Part shown: in pieces, positions 1-6,278 of the stretch
Layout of the letters: every line of letters begins with the position of its first letter
How positions within the stretch are numbered: position 1 is the stretch's first letter
Source of the DNA: Amoebophrya sp. AT5.2
Lineage: Eukaryota > Sar > Dinophyceae > Syndiniales > Amoebophryaceae
Direction of reading: 5' to 3'
Length of the DNA stretch: 10,345 nt
Assembly: GCA_005223375.1 (NCBI GenBank)
Contig: RXOD01006445.1
Span: forward strand, 1-10,345
The notes under the pieces: generated by a model
The model's database searches: none
The model's input: the letters and a program-made list of their open reading frames with translations, nothing else
What the model was told of the DNA's origin: nothing
Translations under genes and position numbers: made by a program

Positions 1-48
1 AAGACGTCGAACACAAGCGCCGCGCTGGCTCTCGTTCTACGTCTTGCT

Positions 49-70
49 CTTGTTTACTTCTTGTTTACTT
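49..70 (+). repeat. Two tandem copies of an 11-base unit
   Basis: CTTGTTTACTT occurs at 49-59 and again, without change, at 60-70. It lies in the pyrimidine-rich upstream region, about 220 bases before the first start codon. Two copies are too few to call a satellite. Confidence 0.8.
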
Positions 71-232
71 CTCGCTGTTTGTTCGTTTGTCTTTTGCTGT
101 CTTCGACTTCGACAAACAACTATCAAATCACCAATTTTCCATCGTCGCACGAAAGTTGAAGTATATCTGCTGTCCCACACTACTGCTATCCTCCTCACTA
201 CCATCGCTCCCACTACGCCCGCTCTTTCTTCA

Positions 233-238
233 TATAAA
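233..238 (+). promoter_or_regulatory. TATA-like box upstream of the first gene
   Basis: TATAAA stands 50 bases before the ATG at 289, between a pyrimidine-rich upstream stretch and an A-rich leader. Position and surroundings suit a eukaryotic core promoter, but a six-base match alone is weak, and some protist lineages, including dinoflagellates, do not rely on canonical TATA boxes. Confidence 0.25.
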
Positions 239-288
239 CCCACCGGAAAAACAAAAACAACCAAAAGTCTGAAATCAAAAAAAAAAGA

Positions 289-2547
289 ATGTCGCCTGTG
301 ATGTGGCCATCGGCCATCAAAGTCGTCCCCTTGCGCTTGCTTCTACTTCAGGTTTTCCCGGGAAATTTCGCCGTGCAAGTTCAAGTTCTGCCAAGATTTC
401 CCATTTCCGCCGCTGACCTTCATGGAGGCGGAGGCGAGGAGGCAGTAGATCCAGCACTACCAGAACGTGGTCGTAGCGGTCGTACTTGTAGTACTGGATC
501 TGCCTCAGTGGCGACGGCAAATGGAGCGGGCGACACCAGCACCGTACCCAGACGTCCGCTCCATTTGCCGTCACCATTGGAAGGTGATGAACTTGTGGTG
601 GAGAGCAGTGGAGGTCGAGGTCGTAACGTTTCTGCTGGGGGACCACAACCACCAGCCGTGGTTTTACCAGGGAGCGTTTCATTTCCATCGGTCACCAGGG
701 CGCGCGGAGCAGGTCCGTCGTCCGCCTCCACAACCGGCCGACCGTCGTACTACGTGTACCAAGGAGCGCCGTCGGGTTCATCTTCTGTTCGCGGAGATGA
801 TGTTGAAAACCCCGAACAACAATTGTCCCTCGTCCAGCGGTCTAAGGCTGCGACGGCTCGACTCGCGCGCAAAACCGTGTACACCGCGACGCACTACCTT
901 CTCGACAAGACGGCTTTGCTTAGTGGCTTGATTGAGCACGAGATCCAGGTCGCAGGATCCACGCGCGACGAGCTGATTTACCAATCGCTAAAACAAGTGC
1001 TGAAGAACGCGATTGAGGTGGGGTCGGGGGTGTCCAAGTTGGCATACGCGGACTTGGTCGAGGAGGTAGAGCGGCGAGGCGGCCTGCTGCAGCTGGCCAC
1101 GGACATCGGGAGCGCAGGGGGTCAGCGGATCGCGGACGGGGTGCGAAATTGCTTCGCCGGCGAGGTATCCGTGATGGGTGTCCGGGAGGACGGCGGGAGC
1201 GGCTCGTCTGGGCCCTCCTGTGTCACCAGAGCTGGGTCCTGTGCTGCTGGCGGCGCGGAAACTTCTACGGGAGCTGGCGTTGACAACGCGGGCACAGCGA
1301 ATCTTGGAGCTTCGGGGTCGCTCGGGTCTTCTTTCGACCACGAGGACTACTGCTCCTGCTACAGCTTCGAGACCTCGGGGGCTGCGGGCGGAAATAAATT
1401 TTTTCCTTCTAGTCTGCAATCCACCCGCGTTTTCCTCTGTCTGAAGAAGGCGATCACGTACGTCTACCGCATGCTGTATGGGCTGGCGCGGAGAGGCCTG
1501 ATTCCCGCGACAAAGTTTCTTCTGTTCATCCTGGAAACGGCCTTTCCCGAGGAAGCGAAAAACATCGCGGAAGAACAGGATGGTCTGACACCGCCGGATG
1601 ATCATCTTGCGGAGCGAATGAACCGGACACCCCCCGCTGACGCTGAACACGGGGACGAGGCAAGCCAAAGCGTGTTCAGCGTCAGTTCCCCTAGGTCATT
1701 CGACTCGAATGACCTAGAGGACCTAGGAGAAGCAGAAGATGAACAAGCCCCGTGCTTCTCCACGCTCCCCGTCGAAGAGCAGCTCGAATTGTGCCGAAGT
1801 GGTCGCAGACGAGATCTCCACGCCGCGGCCGGCGGCCTCCTCCTCGGCAGTCGTGATATCGACACGGATGCCGATGCGCTTTCGTCCGAAGAACAAGATG
1901 ATCAAGAGGCCCCCACCTCCGCAGTGGCTTTGAGTGCAGGAACTACTATCATGGAAGCATCTGCAGCTGCATCTTCGCCTTCGGCTGCCGCCGACGTTTG
2001 GGACCGGAAGACAACGCCAAGCGACAACAACCTGCTTGAGGCGGCGGCGACGAACAGAACTAAAGCAAGAGATTTACTACATCCTGCCTCATCGGCATCG
2101 GAATCTGATGTGGACGTGGAGCAGAGCAGTAGTTCTGCAGATGAAGCCGAAGACTGTGACGATCCGGAAGACGTGCTGCATGAAACAAGACCCGCGGCTG
2201 CGGAACAAAATCTGATGAACATCGACGCTACCACGCAGCAACTACTACAAGGTGGACCGGTCGTGGTGGTGGAAAGCGCGAACCTAAGCAAACAAGCAGT
2301 AGACCAAAAAGTGGACGACGAAGACAATTTGAGGCCGATGATGAAAAAACTACAACTACCAAGCGTTGCGGTGACGAAAGAACAACTAACCGAGCTTGCA
2401 TCGGCAGAAGAAGCCGGCACGGGGGGTTCGGCCTACCTGGAAAAACAGGGGGGTGATTCCGGTTACGATCAAGGTGGGGACCTCGTGGTCTTTGAGTACG
2501 AAGATGACGATGATTCGCCATCGCCGACGCCATCAGTGACGGCTTGA
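289..2547 (+). CDS. Unrecognised 752-residue protein with helical middle and acidic Ser-rich tail
   Basis: I do not recognise a family. The ATG at 289 follows an A-rich leader with A at -3 and is the first ATG of the frame; a second in-frame ATG lies at 301. Residues ~10-36 are moderately hydrophobic and could act as a weak targeting segment. Residues ~40-170 are Gly/Ser/Pro-rich and look disordered. Residues ~175-290 look helical, with regularly spaced Leu/Ala/Val and charged residues. A second helical, hydrophobic-basic block sits at ~378-432 and includes FLLFIL; it might touch a membrane but is not a clear transmembrane helix. From ~470 to the end the protein is rich in Asp, Glu and Ser, finishing in a DDDD-containing Ser/Pro segment. 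Several exact inverted repeats lie inside the frame. The 2.26 kb without a stop and the ordered middle support real coding; the N-terminal 160 residues are the least certain. An intron cannot be excluded. Confidence 0.7.
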   Translation: MSPVMWPSAIKVVPLRLLLLQVFPGNFAVQVQVLPRFPISAADLHGGGGEEAVDPALPERGRSGRTCSTGSASVATANGAGDTSTVPRRPLHLPSPLEGDELVVESSGGRGRNVSAGGPQPPAVVLPGSVSFPSVTRARGAGPSSASTTGRPSYYVYQGAPSGSSSVRGDDVENPEQQLSLVQRSKAATARLARKTVYTATHYLLDKTALLSGLIEHEIQVAGSTRDELIYQSLKQVLKNAIEVGSGVSKLAYADLVEEVERRGGLLQLATDIGSAGGQRIADGVRNCFAGEVSVMGVREDGGSGSSGPSCVTRAGSCAAGGAETSTGAGVDNAGTANLGASGSLGSSFDHEDYCSCYSFETSGAAGGNKFFPSSLQSTRVFLCLKKAITYVYRMLYGLARRGLIPATKFLLFILETAFPEEAKNIAEEQDGLTPPDDHLAERMNRTPPADAEHGDEASQSVFSVSSPRSFDSNDLEDLGEAEDEQAPCFSTLPVEEQLELCRSGRRRDLHAAAGGLLLGSRDIDTDADALSSEEQDDQEAPTSAVALSAGTTIMEASAAASSPSAAADVWDRKTTPSDNNLLEAAATNRTKARDLLHPASSASESDVDVEQSSSSADEAEDCDDPEDVLHETRPAAAEQNLMNIDATTQQLLQGGPVVVVESANLSKQAVDQKVDDEDNLRPMMKKLQLPSVAVTKEQLTELASAEEAGTGGSAYLEKQGGDSGYDQGGDLVVFEYEDDDDSPSPTPSVTA
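439..506. repeat. Inverted repeat (hairpin 1 of a row of three)
   Basis: Arms 439-460 and 488-506 are complementary apart from one mismatch and a three-base bulge (the TAG at 446-448). The loop is 27 bases. It lies in the disordered N-terminal coding part of the first gene. Confidence 0.7.
509..576. repeat. Inverted repeat (hairpin 2 of a row of three)
   Basis: GACGGCAAATGGAGCGG at 513-529 is the exact reverse complement of 556-572, a 17-base perfect stem with a 26-base loop. After one mismatch, three further pairs extend it to 509/576. It begins two bases after hairpin 1 and has the same overall length of 68 bases. Confidence 0.85.
593..648. repeat. Inverted repeat (hairpin 3, weaker)
   Basis: TTGTGGT at 593-599 pairs with ACCACAA at 642-648, and AGCAG at 604-608 pairs with CTGCT at 632-636, with an unpaired internal stretch between. 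The loop shares GGTCG-rich sequence with the loop of hairpin 1, which may point to a common origin. Confidence 0.4.
1637..1685. repeat. 15-base perfect inverted repeat inside the first gene
   Basis: CTGACGCTGAACACG at 1637-1651 is the exact reverse complement of 1671-1685, with a 19-base loop. It lies where the helical middle gives way to the acidic tail, two bases before the next palindrome. Confidence 0.85.
1688..1720. repeat. Near-perfect palindrome inside the first gene
   Basis: CTAGGTCATTCGA at 1691-1703 and its exact reverse complement at 1705-1717 are separated by a single base (1704). After one mismatch, two more pairs extend the palindrome to 1688/1720. Such a structure would extrude easily as a cruciform and fold as an RNA hairpin. 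Confidence 0.85.
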
Positions 2548-2730
2548 CGATGAAGTCGCTGCCGACCACGACCTTTCAACTTTTGTCTCTTGAAAGCGCA
2601 TAGGCATACACCTTCAGTCTACGATCAGCTGAAACGGAAACTATCGCGATCGCTAAAGGTATCAAGCATGGCAACGATACAACACCAAGAACTAAAAAGG
2701 ACCTCTCCGTAGCACACGAACCATTAATGC

Positions 2731-3267
2731 CTACTTGTATTGGGAGCAACGCCACCGTCCTCGCTGGCGGCCCTCAGTTTTTACCTGAGAAACACGCAAC
2801 ACTACACAGCAGCAGTAAAAGTACAAGTAGACGGACCACAAGAACTTTGATGAAAGGATGAATAGTAGCTAGATGTTGTTTGCTAAATGCAGAGGTCTTG
2901 TCCGATCTTGTTTCTATTGGAGAACTACGAAGAAGAGGCTTGGCTTGTGTTCACCGCCTGTCCGCGGGGTCGTTGAAGATGTTGATCACTTGAAGATGTT
3001 GAAGATGCTTATGGGTGTATCTGAATCAATGTTGGGACCACGCAAAAGGGGGGGCTCGATGAAGGGTTTGGGGACACAAAAGGGGCAGGGGCTTATTCTT
3101 GTCGTTAATGAAGCAAAGGATGGAATGCGATTCCAAAGCAATGCGCCAATATCTGGGAATACCGCATGTCTCGACGTCGCTGACCCCGGATAAATAAAAC
3201 AAAAACTACGAAACTCAGTATACCTACTTGTAGAGCCAAGAGCCTCGTCTTGTAGAACCTACTTGTA
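2731..3267. repeat. Dispersed CTACTTGTA motif, four copies
   Basis: CTACTTGTA occurs at 2731-2739, 3224-3232 and 3259-3267. Its reverse complement TACAAGTAG occurs at 2822-2830. The last two direct copies share the longer ACCTACTTGTA, 35 bases apart, and the reverse half AAGTAGGT reappears at 3352-3359. All lie between the two genes, which suggests a shared regulatory or repeat-derived element. Confidence 0.5.
3193..3198 (+). terminator. Possible AATAAA polyadenylation signal
   Basis: AATAAA lies about 650 bases after the first gene's stop, in an A-rich patch. Such hexamers are common by chance in this less GC-rich spacer, and the lineage may not use this signal. Confidence 0.15.
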
Positions 3268-3360
3268 AAACCCAAACAAGCACATGCAGCAGCAGCACTG
3301 ACCTCATTACAACAAAGCATCGATAAGCATGAGGCATAGCAGCTGTGCGTAAAGTAGGTC

Positions 3361-3382
3361 TTTTTTCACTCATCGGGGGCAG
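3361..3382 (+). promoter_or_regulatory. Possible splice acceptor (polypyrimidine tract plus AG) before the second gene
   Basis: A run of six T followed by more pyrimidines leads to a CAG ending at 3382, 40 bases before the ATG at 3423. This looks like a 3' splice site, cis or trans. It would also explain why the open frame seems to extend upstream from a GTG at 3345 without an ATG. Evidence is sequence shape only. Confidence 0.2.
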
Positions 3383-3422
3383 GGAGGTTGTATTCGTGGT
3401 CGGCAGGAGGAAGGTTGTAATC

Positions 3423-5543
3423 ATGTCCAGCGCTGCTGGCTCCAGCGCTGCAGCGCACGCGACCGCACGAGCAACCTCCTCTTCCTCCTCGACGGCACCT
3501 CCGCAGACGAAGAAGAAGAGCAAGACGGAGCGCTACCTGATCGCCACGCCGGTGGACGCTGACGGAGCTGTCGCGCCGCCGCCACGTCTGGGGCCTGCTG
3601 TCCAGCCAGACCTCAGCCGCACGGCCGAGAGTCAGATGAGTAGCGACCCGGGCTCGCTGTACTACGAGATGAACGAGAAAACAACAACTTCTAAGGGGGC
3701 CGGGGGCGATGGAGTCGGAGACGAGCAAAGTCGCGTCCGATCCAACGAACCCACGTCGACATCTTCTTCGGATGAGCGCGGGCAAGGGCCGGCGGAGCAT
3801 CGGCAGGATCAACTACATGTCGAAATGTCCGAAGTGGGAACTACTACGAAGCGGGCGTCGAGCTGCAGCAGCGAGCTCGGACCGCCGTCGCCGCTGCGGG
3901 ACGAGCTGCATGCTGGATTGCAAGTCCAGAGCCCCCGGCAGCATGCTTCTACCGCTCCCGCAGCTTCCGCGCAAGCAGTTTTGAGTCCGACCCTCGCACA
4001 AATCTTCGACCGCGTAGCAGCGTCGCCGGTGCCGGGGATGAGGGGAGGTTCTTCTTCATCGCCTACACGTCGGGAGATGTTCAACATAGCGGAACCTATC
4101 CGCGAACACATGCAGACACACTTGCTCGGGCCGAGGACCTCCTCGCAGCATGAGGATGATGATGTTGGCCACCCATCGGCATCGGAAGAGGAGCACTCCC
4201 ATTCCTTTTCCGGCGGTGCGGAGCAGGCAGGGAACGACGAGAATAGTATCAGCGAGCGGGGGGTGGTCTTGACGGCTTCCGACGGCCGCTTTCTTTCTGC
4301 TGAGGATAGCGTGCAGACGATCCAGGTGCTGAATCAATCGGTAAGCGTGCTGACAGCAAGCCCGGATAGGGTGCGAGGGAGTTGTGCTGGAGTCGGTTCG
4401 CTAGTTCCGTCGCCAGAGCGTGAGGCTGGCGCTGGGGAACCATCAAGGCGGGGGCCGCGGGGGAGCAGTCGTGCGGGAGGGGAGCAGAAGGCAAAAGAAG
4501 ATGGTGAGTCAGACGCGAGAACGACTACTGTCGATAACGACGCACCAGAAGAACCAGCAAGAACGAAGAACGAAGGAGAGGACGCATCGGCGTCTGAGCG
4601 CGTCAACGACAGCCACAGCGCTGTCGAAGGATATTCGAGGGGCAGAACCACCCGCTCACGAGCGCCTCAAGCTTCTTCTTCCACCAAGAATAAGAAGCTG
4701 GAGGCGCTCGTGAGCGGCAGGTCCGTGCTGTCGTCTTCGTCGCGGCCGCCCGGCACGGTTCGCAACACCAAGTCGCCCATGCGGTACGTGGCCCCCACGC
4801 CGCGAAACTCTGCCTCGTACGGGTTCGAGCCCGAGAGCCGAAAATCCCTCGGCCGTCGCAACCACGTTTCCACCTCCGCAGGAGGAGCTTCCAACACATC
4901 AAGTCTGCTCAACACAAGCCGGCGTAGTCTCGGCGCGAGCCACGCCTCCTCGAACAATTCTTGTTCCCACTCCAAGTCTCAACTCGGCCTCTCGTTCCTC
5001 AGTCAAGTCAGCCGCAAATCCGCTCTGGAACAACTGAGCCGAAAATCCCTCGGGGCAGCGTCGTCGAGGGGATCATCGTCCCAGACCCTCCGGCCGGAGC
5101 CGTATCGCAACAACCCGGATGTGCTGTTCGGGCAGAGCCTGCGGCTGCCCGAAAGAAAATCAGAAAACGCCGGAAGCAACTACCCGAGCGGCACGAGAAC
5201 GTCGAGAACTAGTACTTCTCACCACTACGTGGAGCCGGGAAAGACCATTCCCCGCAGCAACGTGGCGCCCTCGCTGTCCGATCCGGCTTACAACGACGTG
5301 AAGCCGCGGTTTGACACCATCTCCAGTACAGGGGCGGCGGCGGCGGCGCGGGTGGCAGCGGCTTCAGGGGGCCTCTTGCTCGAGACGCCGCGGCGCTCCT
5401 CGTGTGGGCAGGAAGGTGTTGGTGTTGGGGGAAGAATCAGCCAAACTGGTGGCGGCGCGGTGCAAGGCGGAATTGCAGGATCCAGCCGTCAGGGCCTCGT
5501 TGGGGGCGATGGAGCAAACGTACTATTTGTGGAAGAGTTATGA
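3423..5543 (+). CDS. Unrecognised Ser-rich, largely disordered protein with repeated SRKSLG-type motifs
   Basis: I recognise no family. The frame is open from at least 3345, but that upstream part begins with GTG; the first ATG is at 3423 (A at -3, product starting MSSAAGSS), which I prefer. From there 706 residues run to TGA at 5541. The protein is rich in Ser, Ala, Gly, Arg and Glu and looks disordered almost throughout. Residues ~35-45 hold a Lys-rich cluster (KKKSK). From ~470 to 580 a basic Ser motif recurs: SRKSLG, SRRSLG, SRKSAL, SRKSLG, ERKSEN, with PRRSS near 656. These match the basic-basic-x-Ser style of basophilic kinase sites and suggest a phosphoregulated scaffold or cytoskeletal protein, which is inference. 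The last ~46 residues (Gly-rich, after 5403) are suspect, because an overlapping frame reads far more like protein there. A ~30-base inverted repeat sits in the frame at 4652-4717. Confidence 0.65.
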   Translation: MSSAAGSSAAAHATARATSSSSSTAPPQTKKKSKTERYLIATPVDADGAVAPPPRLGPAVQPDLSRTAESQMSSDPGSLYYEMNEKTTTSKGAGGDGVGDEQSRVRSNEPTSTSSSDERGQGPAEHRQDQLHVEMSEVGTTTKRASSCSSELGPPSPLRDELHAGLQVQSPRQHASTAPAASAQAVLSPTLAQIFDRVAASPVPGMRGGSSSSPTRREMFNIAEPIREHMQTHLLGPRTSSQHEDDDVGHPSASEEEHSHSFSGGAEQAGNDENSISERGVVLTASDGRFLSAEDSVQTIQVLNQSVSVLTASPDRVRGSCAGVGSLVPSPEREAGAGEPSRRGPRGSSRAGGEQKAKEDGESDARTTTVDNDAPEEPARTKNEGEDASASERVNDSHSAVEGYSRGRTTRSRAPQASSSTKNKKLEALVSGRSVLSSSSRPPGTVRNTKSPMRYVAPTPRNSASYGFEPESRKSLGRRNHVSTSAGGASNTSSLLNTSRRSLGASHASSNNSCSHSKSQLGLSFLSQVSRKSALEQLSRKSLGAASSRGSSSQTLRPEPYRNNPDVLFGQSLRLPERKSENAGSNYPSGTRTSRTSTSHHYVEPGKTIPRSNVAPSLSDPAYNDVKPRFDTISSTGAAAAARVAAASGGLLLETPRRSSCGQEGVGVGGRISQTGGGAVQGGIAGSSRQGLVGGDGANVLFVEEL
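4652..4717. repeat. Long hairpin inside the second gene
   Basis: CCGCTCACGAGCGCCTC at 4652-4668 is the exact reverse complement of 4701-4717. Pairing continues inward to 4681/4688 with only two mismatches, giving about 28 pairs of 30 and a six-base loop. This is the longest structured element in the window. A smaller perfect stem (CGACAGC, 4607-4613 with 4620-4626) lies just upstream. Confidence 0.9.
4836..5168 (+). repeat. Degenerate SRKSLG motif array in the second gene
   Basis: Coding units for S-R-[KR]-S-[LA]-[GL] begin at 4836, 4917, 5010 and 5037, with a related ERKSEN at 5151. Two copies share an identical 18-base stretch (4835-4852 and 5036-5053). The other copies keep the amino acids but use different codons, which suggests selection on the peptide motif rather than recent DNA duplication alone. 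Confidence 0.75.
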
Positions 5544-5682
5544 AAAATTACACCCTAAAAATATCCACGACCTTCGGACACCACAACCTAAAGACGAATG
5601 TTGCAAACTGAAACTCTGTGCTGGTGATGAAAATCTTTGTCTTTCTCCTTGCTGTGAGGGCGAGGAAAACGAGCCAAACTGA
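5404..5682 (+). CDS. Probable true C-terminal part of the second gene, in a shifted frame
   Basis: This frame is open from 5302 to TGA at 5680 but has no ATG before its overlap with the second gene, so it cannot start on its own at a plausible place. From 5404 it reads VGRKVLVLGEESAKL, then an amphipathic stretch with AARCKAELQ and YYLWKSYEKLHPK. That is much more protein-like than the Gly-rich reading of the annotated frame over the same bases, and its third codon positions are more GC-rich, as in the rest of the gene. Ignoring one base at about 5403 would join PRRSS (coded at 5388-5402) directly to it. Alternatives are a very short intron, an indel error or a programmed frameshift. The end, after about 5545, is AT-richer and may be untranslated. 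No family is recognised. Confidence 0.45.
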   Translation: MGRKVLVLGEESAKLVAARCKAELQDPAVRASLGAMEQTYYLWKSYEKLHPKNIHDLRTPQPKDECCKLKLCAGDENLCLSPCCEGEENEPN

Positions 5683-5885
5683 GGCTTAAGCTACTACTAC
5701 TACTTTGCTGGCTTTTCTCGGAGACGGAATACCTTGAGTAGTTCCAATTCGTTGTGAGGTCATGATGCGCTTCTGCTAAAAACACTTCTCTCCTACGTCG
5801 CCTACGCGGGCCCACGATACTTACGGCCCCGGCCTAAGTATCCGGCGAGCGAAACAGCTGCGCGACATCAGCCCTCCTTCACCCG
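5683..5885. other. Spacer between the second gene and the LINE
   Basis: No gene is visible. It contains a short (CTA)4 run at 5691-5702 and a hairpin at 5816-5842. The 5' end of the LINE presumably falls in or near this stretch, but no target-site duplication can be tested because the 3' end of the element lies outside the window. Confidence 0.4.
5816..5842. repeat. Small perfect hairpin before the LINE
   Basis: GATACTTA at 5816-5823 is the exact reverse complement of 5835-5842, around an 11-base GC-only loop, 43 bases before the first LINE ATG. It could be a 5'-UTR structure of the element or mark its boundary. Confidence 0.6.
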
Positions 5886-6278
5886 ATGTCGAATCCCCCG
5901 GGCAGCAACAACAAACCGTTCCGGGAGCCCGCTGCTCCCCTGACCAGCAAAAACTCAATTCCGGTCGCGTCGAGATATATGCAGAGCTCCCCCGGCGGAG
6001 CGTCGTCGTCCTCCGCAGCCGCCTCCGCCCTATCTGGGGCGAACAAGGGCCCAGTAACTTCGAAGCCAGCATCCGGTATCCAGTCGACATCAAAGGCTTC
6101 GGCATCCACCAACCCGCTGCTGGGAGCGCCGAACGGCAAGGGAGAACTGAAGGGGAACGAGTTAACTACAGCCGCGACCAGCTCGGTCCAGAAGTTCGAT
6201 ATCGGCTCGCCATCGGGGACCCAGAAAGCCGCCGGCACATCGTCAGGCGCAGTGGCAAGAAACCTGTTGGAGATATAA
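5886..6278 (+). CDS. LINE opening frame, Ser/Ala-rich 130 residues ended by in-frame TAA
   Basis: The ATG at 5886 opens a frame whose upstream limit is a stop at 5835. The product is Ser, Ala, Gly, Pro and Thr-rich with scattered Lys and looks disordered; it has no zinc knuckle or RRM motif of the kind found in known LINE ORF1 proteins. It ends at TAA 6276-6278, and the same frame continues at once into the long LINE frame. The sequence on both sides of the TAA reads smoothly (NLLEI, then PPEFLKDE). This is therefore either the N-terminal end of one long polyprotein broken by a nonsense change, a readthrough stop, or a short separate ORF1. The first option seems most likely. Confidence 0.55.
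   Translation: MSNPPGSNNKPFREPAAPLTSKNSIPVASRYMQSSPGGASSSSAAASALSGANKGPVTSKPASGIQSTSKASASTNPLLGAPNGKGELKGNELTTAATSSVQKFDIGSPSGTQKAAGTSSGAVARNLLEI

Larger units (their letters stand above)
1..288 (+). other. 5' flank and leader of the first gene
   Basis: No gene is supported here; the short open frames on both strands have biased, non-protein-like composition. The first ~230 bases of the + strand are pyrimidine-rich. The stretch 240-288 is A-rich with a run of A just before the ATG at 289, as expected of a eukaryotic 5' untranslated leader. Confidence 0.5.
2548..3422. other. Intergenic region between the two host genes
   Basis: This stretch is visibly less GC-rich than the flanking genes, has frequent stops in all frames and no domain-like frame. 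It should hold the 3' untranslated region of the first gene and the upstream region of the second. It contains a local tandem of TTGAAGATG-like units near 2974-3008, several CTACTTGTA motifs and an AATAAA. A 106-codon open frame at 2873-3193 is not persuasive as a gene. Confidence 0.5.

Noticed and set aside
988..1668. 226-codon minus-strand frame opposite the helical region of the first gene
   Set aside because: The + reading is helical and ordered, while the minus reading is Arg/Ser/Pro-rich and featureless, as expected for an antisense shadow.
1902..2420. 172-codon open frame on the minus strand opposite the first gene
   Set aside because: It mirrors the acidic Ser/Ala-rich tail; its Ser/Cys-rich product is what the antisense of such codons gives, and no motif stands out.
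2873..3193. 106-codon + frame in the intergenic region
   Set aside because: Local repeats (TTGAAGATG-like) and odd composition, no motif, less GC-rich than the genes; likely chance.
3345..3422. Upstream extension of the second gene from a GTG
   Set aside because: GTG starts are not expected in a eukaryotic nuclear gene, and the stretch includes a T run and possible acceptor site; the ATG at 3423 is preferred.
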